Source: Myxococcus stipitatus (GTDB taxonomy: Bacteria; Myxococcota; Myxococcia; Myxococcales; Myxococcaceae). Taken from it: a DNA stretch of 64,000 bases. Shown here piece by piece: positions 45,690 to 53,991 of the stretch. The stretch spans positions 9,434,501-9,498,500 of the forward strand of contig NZ_CP147913.1 in the NCBI RefSeq assembly GCF_037414475.1, in the 5' to 3' direction. The position numbers were made by a program, and so were the translations under genes. Positions within the stretch are counted from its first letter, which is position 1. Each line of letters begins with the position of its first letter. Under the pieces are notes generated by a model, which had not been told where the DNA came from, searched no databases, and saw nothing but the letters and a program-made list of their open reading frames with translations.

Positions 45690-46421
45690 ATGCGTATCGC
45701 CGTCATCTCCGACATCCACTCCAACATCGAGGCGCTCACCGAGGTGCTCCGGGTCACCGAGCACCAGAAGGTCGACCGCATCGTATCCCTGGGGGACATC
45801 GTCGGTTATGGGGCGTCGCCCAACCCGTGCTGTGAGCTGGTGCGCTCGGTGGCGGAGGTGACGCTCCTGGGCAACCACGACGCCGCGGTGGCGGGGCGGA
45901 TGGACTATTCGTACTACTACGACGCTGCCCGGCACGCGCTGGACTGGTCCGCCAACGTCCTCACGGACGAGAACATGGCGTGGCTGCGCAGCCTCCCGTA
46001 CACGTATCGCATCGGCGACGTGGGCTTCTGCCACGGCTCGCCCATCGACCCGAAGGCGTACGAGTACATCTTCGCGCTGGAGCAGGCGCGGGAGCTGACG
46101 CCCTACGTGGAGGAGCTGCCGGAGGTGACGTTCATCGGCCACAGCCACCTGTGCCGGGCGTTCGCCATTGGCAATGGCGAGGTGAACGACGTGGTGGCCC
46201 AGAAGTTCGGCATCCGCCGGGGCTACAAGTACATCATCTCCGTGGGCAGCGTCGGGCAGCCGCGCGACTACGACAACCGGGCGTGCTTCGTCATCTGCGA
46301 CACGGACGCGCGCACGGTGGAGTATGTCCGGGTGGAGTACGACATCGAGACGGCGGCGCAGAAGATCTTCGACGCGGACCTGGCGCTCAACTTCGGCAAG
46401 CGCCTGTTCCTCGGGGTTTGA
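45690..46421 (+). CDS. Metallophosphoesterase
   Basis: A 243-residue calcineurin-like phosphoesterase of the YfcE/Icc-type. Motifs: RIAVISDIHSN (metal), GDIVGYGASPNPC, LLGNHDAAV and FIGHSHLCRAF, which carry the five metal ligands. The substrate is unknown. ATG 45690 is 28 bases after the PilZ gene, so the two may be co-transcribed. The C-terminal part has alternating strands and ends in a helix. Confidence 0.92.
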   Translation: MRIAVISDIHSNIEALTEVLRVTEHQKVDRIVSLGDIVGYGASPNPCCELVRSVAEVTLLGNHDAAVAGRMDYSYYYDAARHALDWSANVLTDENMAWLRSLPYTYRIGDVGFCHGSPIDPKAYEYIFALEQARELTPYVEELPEVTFIGHSHLCRAFAIGNGEVNDVVAQKFGIRRGYKYIISVGSVGQPRDYDNRACFVICDTDARTVEYVRVEYDIETAAQKIFDADLALNFGKRLFLGV

Positions 46422-46476
46422 CGCGCTGCTTTCGGAAAACTGGGCACGGCCGGGGGAAATGAAATAAACCGGGTCT

Positions 46477-47199
46477 GTGCGCCCCCAGGTCCTCCGAGTG
46501 TCCCTCCGGCCCTTCGCGGCCCTCTTGTCCGCCCTCGTGCTGGTGTTGTCGGCCTGCCGTCGTGAGCCGCCGCCCGCGTCCGCCGAGTACGAACAGGCCA
46601 GCCGCCAGTTCACCGAGCTGTACGCGCAGAAGCTCGACGAGGCCTATCTGGATCCCCAGATGGGCACCATCGAGGCGACGCTGCAGCGTGTGCCCCAGGA
46701 CAGCGTGGATGCGCCCGCCTCGCGCGAGCTGCTCCAGCGCATCCATCAGAACCGCGCGCGCATGCAGGAGGCCGCCAACAGCCGGCAGAAGGCGGTGGCC
46801 AGTGCTCGCGAGCTTCCGCCAGGCGTGCCCTCCACCGCGCTGACGCCCCTGCCTCCGCCTGCCCCTCCCGCCGCCGAGGAGGTGGATGCGGGGACGCCCG
46901 ACGCGGGCCCGGTGAGCGGTCCCCAGACGGGGACCCCGGCAAGCGAGCTGGTCGCCGGCTTCCGTGGCTGCTTCAAGCGGGGCCAGCCCATCAACCTGGA
47001 AGGACGGGGCATCCGGGAGGCGTGGGAGATGAGTGACAGCACGTCCTGCCGCCTGGAGTACCCGGGCCACGTGGGCGTGGTGCTCCTCACCGAAGAGGGC
47101 AAGGTTCTGACTTTGTTGCCCAAGAGCTCCGTGCGAACGGTGACTCAGACGCTGGATGCCGGGACGCAGCCCCCCACGGGGACTGGCGCCGGCCGTTAG
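46477..47199 (+). CDS. Lipoprotein of unknown function, 240 aa
   Basis: Starts at GTG 46477 (or the in-frame GTG 46498) with a lipoprotein signal whose lipobox LSAC places Cys at about residue 27. The first 80 mature residues are helical with a coiled-coil-like look (FTELYAQKLDEAYLDPQ), then a Pro/Ala-rich linker, then a compact C-terminal part with two cysteines (GCFKRGQ and SCRLEYPG) and beta strands. Located just upstream of psd on the same strand with 12 bases between. Function unknown. Confidence 0.72.
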   Translation: MRPQVLRVSLRPFAALLSALVLVLSACRREPPPASAEYEQASRQFTELYAQKLDEAYLDPQMGTIEATLQRVPQDSVDAPASRELLQRIHQNRARMQEAANSRQKAVASARELPPGVPSTALTPLPPPAPPAAEEVDAGTPDAGPVSGPQTGTPASELVAGFRGCFKRGQPINLEGRGIREAWEMSDSTSCRLEYPGHVGVVLLTEEGKVLTLLPKSSVRTVTQTLDAGTQPPTGTGAGR

Positions 47200-47211
47200 T
47201 CAAAGACGCCC

Positions 47212-48054
47212 ATGAACGACCAGACCTTCATGAAGTTGATGCGGTTGTTGCCCAAGTCCGCCGTCTCCACGGTGGTGGGAATGGCCACGCGAGTGCCCGT
47301 GCCCGCCCCCGTCCATCAGGCGGCCATGCGTGCGTTCGCCCGGTCCTACAACGTGGACATGGCGGAGGCCGAGCACCCCATCGAGCACTACCCGACGTTC
47401 GCCCAGTTCTTCACCCGGGGCCTCAAGCCGGGCCTGCGTCCCATCGACCCGGACGAGAAGTCCGTCGTGTCGCCCGTGGATGGCCGCGTGTCCCAGGTGG
47501 GCTACTCGGAGCACGGCCGGTGCCTCCAGGCCAAGGGCATCGAGTACACGGTGGATGAGCTGCTGGGCGACGCGGAGGCGGCGAAGCCGTTCCACGGTGG
47601 CGCCTGGACGACCATCTACCTCTCTCCGCGCGACTATCACCGCATCCACGCGCCGCTGGCGGGCACCATCACCGGCTACGCGTACATCCCCGGCGAGTTC
47701 TGGCCGGTGAACCCGGCGTCGGTGATGAACAAGCAGTCGCTGTTCTGCGTGAATGAGCGGCTGGTGACGTACCTCCAGACGGCGGCGGGGCAGTGCGCGG
47801 TGGTGAAGGTGGGCGCCACGTGTGTGTCGCGCATCAAGGCGTCCTACGACGACATCACCACGCACACGGGGCAGCCGGGCAAGGTGCACCGCTACCAGGA
47901 GGGCTACAAGGTGGAGAAGGGCGGCGAGCTGGGCCGCTTCGAGATGGGCTCCACCGTCATCCTCTTGTTCGAGGCCGGCCGCGTGAAGTGGGAGTCGAGC
48001 CTGCAGCCGGAGGCGCCGCTCCGGCTGGGGCAGCGCATCGGAGTGTTGCCGTGA
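47212..48054 (+). CDS. psd: Phosphatidylserine decarboxylase proenzyme
   Basis: A 280-residue proenzyme. The N-terminal part has FAQFFTRGLKPGLRPID and VSPVDGRVSQ, and the autocleavage site is GST at 246-248 in EMGSTVILL, where Ser247 becomes the pyruvoyl group. The adjacent RVKWESSLQ completes the alpha chain. It makes phosphatidylethanolamine from phosphatidylserine at the inner membrane. It is followed by hisS in a four-base GTGA overlap. Length and motifs match the PSD-B type. Confidence 0.95.
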   Translation: MNDQTFMKLMRLLPKSAVSTVVGMATRVPVPAPVHQAAMRAFARSYNVDMAEAEHPIEHYPTFAQFFTRGLKPGLRPIDPDEKSVVSPVDGRVSQVGYSEHGRCLQAKGIEYTVDELLGDAEAAKPFHGGAWTTIYLSPRDYHRIHAPLAGTITGYAYIPGEFWPVNPASVMNKQSLFCVNERLVTYLQTAAGQCAVVKVGATCVSRIKASYDDITTHTGQPGKVHRYQEGYKVEKGGELGRFEMGSTVILLFEAGRVKWESSLQPEAPLRLGQRIGVLP

Positions 48055-49346
48055 GTCAGAAGATTGTCGCCGTCAAGGGCATGAACGACCTGTTGCCAGG
48101 GGAGATTGAAATCTGGCAGCACGTCGAGCGCCTGATGCGAGAGCTGTTCGGCCGGTTCGGCTACAGCGAGATTCGCACGCCCATCGTGGAGGACACGTCG
48201 CTCTTCGTGCGCAGCGTGGGCGAGGAGACGGACATCGTCGGCAAGGAGATGTACACCTTCGACGACAAGGCCGGCCGCAGCCTGTCTCTGCGCCCCGAGG
48301 GCACGGCTCCCGCGGCGCGCGCGTACATCGAGCACTCCATCCTGAACCAGGAGCCGCTGACGCGCTGGTACTACATGGGGCCGATGTTCCGGTACGAGCG
48401 GATGAAGACGGGCCGCTACCGGCAGTTCTATCAAATCGGCGCGGAGGCCTACGGCTCGAAGGAGGCCGCCCAGGACGTCGAGGTGATGGACATGGTGACC
48501 CAGTTCCTCCAGGCGCTGGGGCTCCAGGACATCACGCTCAACCTCAACTCGCTGGGGGACGAGGCCTGCCGGCCCGCCTACTACGAGAAGCTGGTGGAGT
48601 ACCTCAAGGCCCACCGCGAGGAGCTGTGTGGGGACTGCCACCGGCGACTGGAGACGAACCCGCTGCGCGTGCTCGATTGCAAGAACGAGACGTGCCAGGC
48701 GGTGGCCGCCAGGGGCCCCAGCGTGCTCGAGTTCCTGTGCGAGCCGTGCCGCGCCCACTTCGACGATGTGCAGCGCAAGCTGACGGCGCTGGGCGTCCGG
48801 TTCGTCGTCAATCCGCGCATGGTTCGCGGCCTGGACTACTACACGCGCACCGTCTTCGAGTTCATCGCGTCCCACCCCGCGCTGGGCACCGCCAGCACCG
48901 TGGGCGGCGGTGGCCGCTATGACAAGCTGGTGAAGAGCCTGGGCGGGCCCGACGTGCCCGCCGTGGGCTTCGCGTGTGGCGTGGACCGGCTGGTGTTGCT
49001 GCTGAAAGAGAGCCAGCAGAAGTTCGCCGTCACCCCGGACCTGTTCATCGCGGTGGCGGACGCGGGCTCGAACGACGCGGCCTTCACCCTGGCGAGCCGC
49101 CTGCGGCGCGAGGGGCTGCGCGTGGACTTCGACACCCGGGGTGGCAGCCTCAAGAGCCAGATGAAGCGCTCCGACAAGAGCGGGGCGACCTTCACGCTCG
49201 TGCTCGGAGAGCAGGAGACCACCAGCGGCCAGGCGAAGCTCAAGCGCATGGCCGGCGGGGACCCGATTCCCGTGGCGCTCGACGACATCGCACGCACAGT
49301 GCGAGCCCACGCCGAGGCTCCTCAGGTCGGTCCTTCAGGGAATTGA
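48051..49346 (+). CDS. hisS: Histidyl-tRNA synthetase
   Basis: A 431-residue class II synthetase. It starts at GTG 48051 in a GTGA overlap with psd. Motif 2 reads GPMFRYERMKTGRYRQFYQIGAE, the histidine site is VRGLDYYTRTVFEF, and motif 3 is GGGGRYDKL, then VPAVGFACGVDRL. The central insert has CGDCHRRL and further cysteines, a zinc-ribbon-like feature found in some members. A C-terminal anticodon-binding domain with KSQMKRSDKSGA completes the enzyme. It charges tRNA-His. Confidence 0.97.
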   Translation: MSQKIVAVKGMNDLLPGEIEIWQHVERLMRELFGRFGYSEIRTPIVEDTSLFVRSVGEETDIVGKEMYTFDDKAGRSLSLRPEGTAPAARAYIEHSILNQEPLTRWYYMGPMFRYERMKTGRYRQFYQIGAEAYGSKEAAQDVEVMDMVTQFLQALGLQDITLNLNSLGDEACRPAYYEKLVEYLKAHREELCGDCHRRLETNPLRVLDCKNETCQAVAARGPSVLEFLCEPCRAHFDDVQRKLTALGVRFVVNPRMVRGLDYYTRTVFEFIASHPALGTASTVGGGGRYDKLVKSLGGPDVPAVGFACGVDRLVLLLKESQQKFAVTPDLFIAVADAGSNDAAFTLASRLRREGLRVDFDTRGGSLKSQMKRSDKSGATFTLVLGEQETTSGQAKLKRMAGGDPIPVALDDIARTVRAHAEAPQVGPSGN

Positions 49347-49484
49347 AGGGTTCAAATACGAATCCCCAGGTATCCCAAGGATTCGTTGGAAACCCGAGGC
49401 TCCTTGTAAGTACTGGGAAATTCTAGAGGATTCCAAAGGGACTCAGTCGCTCCGCCCGGGTTGCTGCGGTAGACTCGGGCGGAA
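49347..49484. other. Intergenic region before the RiPP-like cluster, with inverted repeats
   Basis: Less GC-rich than its surroundings. Contains the seven-base repeat CGAATCC (49359-49365) and GGATTCG (49379-49385). A further GGATTCC at about 49428 repeats part of that element, so the word AGGATTC occurs twice in direct order and once inverted. It could terminate hisS or bind a regulator of the peptidase gene. No confident promoter. Confidence 0.4.
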
Positions 49485-49892
49485 ATGTCCAGTGAGTTCC
49501 AACCCACCGGTTCGCCTTCGGCCATGCGCTGGATTCCCGTACGGGGAGACAGCATGTGGCCGTCGCTGCGGTCGGGGGACCTGGCTGGAGTGGCGCCGCT
49601 GACGCGGGAGCCCCGGCCGGGTGAGGTGGTGCTGGCGCGTTTCGACGATGCGCTGGTGCTGCACCGGGTCCAGGCACTGCGCCAAGGCCATTGGTCACTG
49701 CGAGGTGACAATGCGCCGGGCGAGGACCCGCCGATTGCCCCTTCTCGAATTCTTGGAACGGTGCTGCGAGTGCGGCGGGGCGGCGTGGAGCTGGGCGAGG
49801 AGTGGGACCAGGGGCCGTCTCGGCTGGGGCGCGTCCGCGCGGTGGTGCGTGGCTGGGTGGCGCGGTGGTTGGGGCGGGGAGGGCGCTCATGA
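49485..49892 (+). CDS. Soluble S26B-type serine peptidase (signal-peptidase-like)
   Basis: A 135-residue protein. It has the signal peptidase box B VRGDSMWPSL with the catalytic Ser, box C (SGDLAGV), a box-D-like VLHRVQAL in which His replaces Lys, and box E RGDNAPGEDPPI. The Ser-His-Asp set is that of the ER/SipW-type (S26B) peptidases. There is no hydrophobic N-terminal anchor, unlike real signal peptidases, so it is probably cytoplasmic. Small soluble S24/S26 proteins of this kind occur next to PqqD-like genes; I infer a leader or peptide peptidase role. Its stop overlaps the PqqD-like gene by four bases. Confidence 0.82.
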   Translation: MSSEFQPTGSPSAMRWIPVRGDSMWPSLRSGDLAGVAPLTREPRPGEVVLARFDDALVLHRVQALRQGHWSLRGDNAPGEDPPIAPSRILGTVLRVRRGGVELGEEWDQGPSRLGRVRAVVRGWVARWLGRGGRS

Positions 49893-50185
49893 GCAGTGGC
49901 TTCGGGGCGGACTGTGTTCCCCGTCGCCGCGCTGGTGCGGAAGGGCAGCGCTTTGGCGCGGACTTCATCTTGCTGGACGCGGAGGGCCGCACGCTGCGGG
50001 GCCTCAATGCGACGGCGGTGCGAATCTGGGAGCTCAGTGACGGGACGCGCTCGGCGCGCTCGGTGGCCGAGGTCGTGGCCCGCGAGTTCTCCGTGGACGT
50101 GGCGCAGGCGCTCACGGACACGCTGCGATTTCTCTCGGAGTTGGCCCGGCTGGGCCTCATCGACGAGCTTCAGGAGGTACGGTGA
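49889..50185 (+). CDS. PqqD/RRE-like protein
   Basis: A 98-residue protein. Residues 30-98 are the PqqD domain: LLDAEGRTLRGLNATAVRIWELSDG, then SVAEVVAREFSVDVAQA, and LRFLSELARLGLIDEL. This winged-helix fold is the RiPP recognition element, which binds the leader of a peptide precursor. The first 30 residues are a linker. ATG 49889 lies in a four-base overlap with the peptidase gene, and its stop shares a base with the lipoprotein ATG. There is no radical-SAM or lasso cyclase partner, so the modifying enzyme, if any, must be different. Confidence 0.88.
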   Translation: MSSGFGADCVPRRRAGAEGQRFGADFILLDAEGRTLRGLNATAVRIWELSDGTRSARSVAEVVAREFSVDVAQALTDTLRFLSELARLGLIDELQEVR

Positions 50186-50694
50186 TGCGAGCGCGCATAG
50201 CGGGCTTGTCGGCGGCGCTGCTGCTGTCGGCTTGTACAGAGGGGACCCATCCGCCCAAGGGGAGCGATGACCCCGGGGTGGTCGCGCCCGTGGATCCGAC
50301 GGATGTGCTGGGCGAGGGGACCGAAGTGGCCCGGCCGCCGTCCTCGGAGGAGGAGATCGCGGTCGAAGTGCCGACGCCGATGGGCCAGGCCGAAGTGGTG
50401 GGGCTTGCGTCGCGGGGGCTGTCGGACGTGTCCCAAGTGGACGTGGACCTGCGGGTGAGCGGCATCTCCGGCAAGCGCACCGTGGAGGTGGAGTTCGTGT
50501 CCCCGGAGGGACATCCCTACCAGCGGCGCTCCTCGGTCGTGGTGGCGAAACCCGACGCGACGCGGACGTTGCGCTTCTCGATGCCCGTGGCCGGGACGAC
50601 GGTCGCCACATCCCTCATGAGCGGGAAGTGGAGCGTGCGCTTCTTCCTCGATGGGGCGCCGTTGACGACGGCCTCCTTCACCCTGGAGCCGTGA
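50185..50694 (+). CDS. Lipoprotein of the RiPP-like cluster, 169 aa
   Basis: Starts at ATG 50185, with AGGAGG seven bases upstream and ending exactly at the PqqD stop (one base shared). Lipobox LSAC (Cys at about residue 17). A Pro/Asp/Glu-rich linker is followed by a beta-rich domain (VSQVDVDLRVSGISGKRTVEVEFVSPEG) that resembles immunoglobulin-like or fibronectin-like strands. Probably surface- or periplasm-anchored. It is followed directly by the large exported protein. Function unknown. Confidence 0.8.
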   Translation: MRARIAGLSAALLLSACTEGTHPPKGSDDPGVVAPVDPTDVLGEGTEVARPPSSEEEIAVEVPTPMGQAEVVGLASRGLSDVSQVDVDLRVSGISGKRTVEVEFVSPEGHPYQRRSSVVVAKPDATRTLRFSMPVAGTTVATSLMSGKWSVRFFLDGAPLTTASFTLEP

Positions 50695-50695
50695 C

Positions 50696-53600
50696 GTGAG
50701 GCCCGCTTCGATGACACCCGTGAATGCCCACCTCGCCGTGCTCCTCGCCGCCTTGGCCCTGCCGTCGGCGGTGATGGCTCAATCCATGACCCGAAGCGCT
50801 GTCTTCACCGCCCTCGCGGGTCCGGGTGAGAGTCAGGCCACGGTGACGATGGACGAGGTCTCCGAGTTGCGCGTCGAGGTCCGCAACAACACGTGGAGCA
50901 ACTCGCCGAACTACAGGCCCATCAACGAAGTCATCTTCCAGCTCCCGAGTGGCTACACGCTGCTCGAGAGCCCGCCGCCCGCGGGCTGGGCGGCCGAGCA
51001 ATTCACCACGCTGGGGCGCGTGAGGTACTACTTCATCCCCAGCATCCAGTGCGCGGGCGCGGCGGTGGGGCTGGCGATGAACGAGACGGAGACGTTCACG
51101 CTCCGGATGATTCCGTCGGTCGCGGGCACGAACGCCTCCAATCAGCAGTTCTCGGTGCTCGAAGCGAACGAGCAGTGCAGTTGGAATGGGAGCTTCGGCA
51201 CGAACCGGACGAGCACCGCGGCGCGGTGGCTGCGCGTGGGACTGTCCACCCAGGTCGCCATCCAGCCTCGGGTCCTCCCGGTGGGCGATGACTTCACGGC
51301 GCGCCTGGTCATCGAGAACCGCACGTCGCAGACGAGCACCCAGGCCAACATCACCGCGGAGGGACCGTCCACGGGCTCTGGCGGTGTCTCATTCGAGATT
51401 GTCGACCTCGAGCCCGCGAACTTCCGGGTGAGCATTCCGCAGAGAGGGGCTGGCATCCTCGGGGCGCGGGCGACCGTGCAGTCCGCGGGGACCATGGTGG
51501 CCAGTGTCCGCGCCACCAATTCTGGAGGCTCGGTCACCTCGAGCGTGGTCGACACGCGCATGGTGAACGTGGGGGCCCTGGCCGCCGCGGCTGACCTGGA
51601 CGTGGAGCAGGCCTTCACGGGAGAGAGCGTGAAGGTGCGGCTGAGCGTCACCAACACGGCCGCGACGGCGTCGTATCTCGACGTGGTGCCACGGGCTCCC
51701 GTTCTCGTGGGTTCAGCACAAGCCACGTTGACGCAGGGCCCGAATCCGGCGAGCAGCACCCGGTTGGCGCCTGGCACGTCCGCCCACTTTGTCTGGAGCT
51801 ATACGCTGACGGGCGCGGAGTTCTCCGACTACGCCTTCGATGTGCGGGCGGACGCGACCCTGGATGGGGCGGCTGTCAGCACCCCGCTCGTGCGCACCGG
51901 GCGTGGCCGCATCGTGGCTCATCGCCTCAAGGTCAGCCCGTCCGTGCTCGACCCCAGCGTCACGAATCAGACGGTGACCTACACGGTCCAGAACCGGGGC
52001 AGCCAGCCCATCTATCAGGTCACGCTGCTGCGCCCGGCGACGAACTACTTCCGGTTCGCGGCCGGGAGTCCTTCCTCGTCGGGGGGCTGGTCGGTGTCCA
52101 GCAACGCCGCCAGCTTCACGTGGACGGTGGCCAACGGGCAGCCCATCGGGGTGAACCAGGAGCGCAGCTTCACGGTGATGTACTCGAGCCTCACGGCCGT
52201 CACCGCGCCCACCGCGTTCCGCCATCGCATGCACCTGCCGGATGTCTACGCGTCGCAGTCCGCGACGCGCATCGAGGCCCCCGTGACGCTCGCGGGGAGC
52301 GGGACGGCGCCGGAAGTCGAGAGGCTCACCGCGGTGGCTCGGGATGGGAGTGTGACGCTGGCGTGGGACAATCCCGCGTCGCACAACGGAGTGTTGGTGC
52401 TGCGTGCGGTGGGGAGCGCGCCCAGCACGCCGCCTGTCTCCGGACGGACCTATGCCGAGGGGGCGACCTTGGGCAACGCGACGGTGGTCCTCTCGGAGAC
52501 GTTCTCCAGCACCTCGTCCTTCGTCGACACGGGCGTCACCAACGGCACGACGTACTACTACCGGGTGTTCAACGCGGACGACGCGGGCATCTATTCAGCG
52601 GGCAACCGGCCGACGTCCGCGGCGCTCAAGGCGACGCCTCGGGCTCGCGTGGGGGCCGAACCGCTTTGGTGCTACTCCGTGGGCGTGGACGCTCGCATCC
52701 AACCCATCACCGAGCTGGGCGTGGGCATCTTCAGCTCGTTCGACAACACCCTCGTCGCCAACCTCACCCAGGTCTCGAACCCCGCCGCCGATGGCGCCGA
52801 GCGGTGGCGTCCGCTGCAACTGGGCGCTCCCATCGGCAGCCGTTTCCCGGTGGTTCCTCTGCGCGGACTGCCTGGACAGTACATCCTCACCGCGGACCAG
52901 GACGGCGTGGCCTACGCCATCAGCGCCGCCACGGGGACGGTGCTGTGGCGCTGGACCAACAACGGGGCGCCCATCGGGACCATCCAGTCCTTCCCCGTCA
53001 CCCAGCTCCATGACTACGCGAACGCCGCGTACCAGGCGGCGCGTCCCGGCCAGGACCTCGTCTTCTTCGCGACGCGGTTGACCAACCCGGCGCTCAACAG
53101 GGTGGTGGCGCTGAACGCGGGGACGGGGCTGCCTGTCTTCACCTACCAGCCGGGTGACCTGGGCATGGTCAATGGCGGCATGGTGGTCGACTACGCCAAC
53201 AACCTGCTGTTCGTGGGCGGGAAGGTGAATGGCGGCTCGGCGGCCTCGTTGCGCGTGCTGAACACGCTCACCGGCGCCGAGGTGGCGCGCCTGTCACTCG
53301 GGGACCTGGAGCACAGCCTGGTCCGCAATGGAGTGACGGGGCATATCCTCGCGACCAACAGCGATGGCGTGGTCCATGCCGTCGACCCGGTCACCCGCCA
53401 GATTGTGTGGAGCCTGAACGTCGCGACGCGGCCCGCGCCAAGTACGCCTGCCTTCACCAGCTTCGTTCGTCCGCTGGGCGGAGGCTTCGTGGCCAGCCTG
53501 GCCAGTGGCCACGTGGAGTTCTGGGACTACGCGGCGCCCGGGGCGGCCGTGCCCACGCGCATGTGGTCCACGGCCGTCGCGAATCCCTCGGGCACCTTCA

Positions 53601-53812
53601 CCCTCAACCGCAACGGCGTGGTCCGCATCTACGTCGGCGGTGGCGACGGCAAGGTCCATCAACTCGAGATGGTCGGTGGCGCGGACACGGCGCAGGTGAC
53701 GCTGAACACGGGCCTGCGCATCGGCACGCCGACCATCGACACGACTTCCTCCCGGCTGCATGTGGGCTCCGAGGACGGCCTCATCTGCTCCTTCCCGGTA
53801 CCGTTCCCATGA
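50696..53812 (+). CDS. Large exported protein with Ig-like repeats, FN3 domain and PQQ-type beta-propeller
   Basis: A 1038-residue protein with a signal peptide cleaved near VMA-QS (about residue 28). Residues 30-520 are repeated beta-sandwich modules (CARDB/DUF11-like, for example AADLDVEQAFTGESVKVRLSVTN). A fibronectin type III domain lies at about 540-645 (GTTYYYRVFNADDAG). Residues 650-1038 form a beta-propeller with repeats such as DQDGVAYAISAATGTVLWRW and NSDGVVHAVDPVTRQIVWSL, the sequence pattern of PQQ-binding-like (YncE/BamB-like) blades. No catalytic residues are evident. Likely secreted or surface-exposed. Start GTG 50696; ATG 50711 is possible. It overlaps the peptide gene by four bases. 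Confidence 0.85.
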   Translation: MRPASMTPVNAHLAVLLAALALPSAVMAQSMTRSAVFTALAGPGESQATVTMDEVSELRVEVRNNTWSNSPNYRPINEVIFQLPSGYTLLESPPPAGWAAEQFTTLGRVRYYFIPSIQCAGAAVGLAMNETETFTLRMIPSVAGTNASNQQFSVLEANEQCSWNGSFGTNRTSTAARWLRVGLSTQVAIQPRVLPVGDDFTARLVIENRTSQTSTQANITAEGPSTGSGGVSFEIVDLEPANFRVSIPQRGAGILGARATVQSAGTMVASVRATNSGGSVTSSVVDTRMVNVGALAAAADLDVEQAFTGESVKVRLSVTNTAATASYLDVVPRAPVLVGSAQATLTQGPNPASSTRLAPGTSAHFVWSYTLTGAEFSDYAFDVRADATLDGAAVSTPLVRTGRGRIVAHRLKVSPSVLDPSVTNQTVTYTVQNRGSQPIYQVTLLRPATNYFRFAAGSPSSSGGWSVSSNAASFTWTVANGQPIGVNQERSFTVMYSSLTAVTAPTAFRHRMHLPDVYASQSATRIEAPVTLAGSGTAPEVERLTAVARDGSVTLAWDNPASHNGVLVLRAVGSAPSTPPVSGRTYAEGATLGNATVVLSETFSSTSSFVDTGVTNGTTYYYRVFNADDAGIYSAGNRPTSAALKATPRARVGAEPLWCYSVGVDARIQPITELGVGIFSSFDNTLVANLTQVSNPAADGAERWRPLQLGAPIGSRFPVVPLRGLPGQYILTADQDGVAYAISAATGTVLWRWTNNGAPIGTIQSFPVTQLHDYANAAYQAARPGQDLVFFATRLTNPALNRVVALNAGTGLPVFTYQPGDLGMVNGGMVVDYANNLLFVGGKVNGGSAASLRVLNTLTGAEVARLSLGDLEHSLVRNGVTGHILATNSDGVVHAVDPVTRQIVWSLNVATRPAPSTPAFTSFVRPLGGGFVASLASGHVEFWDYAAPGAAVPTRMWSTAVANPSGTFTLNRNGVVRIYVGGGDGKVHQLEMVGGADTAQVTLNTGLRIGTPTIDTTSSRLHVGSEDGLICSFPVPFP

Positions 53813-53991
53813 CCCGATCTTCGTCGACACCTCCTTCTTCACGGTCACTCGCGGTGGATTCGCTTCGAGACGTGCGCCCGGATGTCGCTCCTCGCTATGA
53901 GGCGCCGGCCATCCTGTGGGAGCAGCCCTTCGTCGCGCTCGCGATGATGTCGCAGTGCAACATCCCGGGCGAATCGGAGTGCACGCCCTGA
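53809..53991 (+). CDS. Candidate RiPP precursor peptide, 60 aa
   Basis: A 60-codon gene, start ATG 53809 in an ATGA overlap with the large exported gene. The peptide has a Ser-rich, variable first half, then RYEAPAILWEQPF and a short C-terminal core MMSQCNIPGESECTP with two cysteines. The segment Y-E-A-P-A-I-L-W-E-Q-P-F fits the YxxPxLxxxGxF-type leader motif recognised by PqqD-like elements in lasso peptides at Tyr, Pro, the aliphatic and the Phe positions, but lacks the Gly. Together with the neighbouring PqqD-like gene this makes it a candidate precursor. No homologue has been checked. Confidence 0.6.
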   Translation: MTRSSSTPPSSRSLAVDSLRDVRPDVAPRYEAPAILWEQPFVALAMMSQCNIPGESECTP

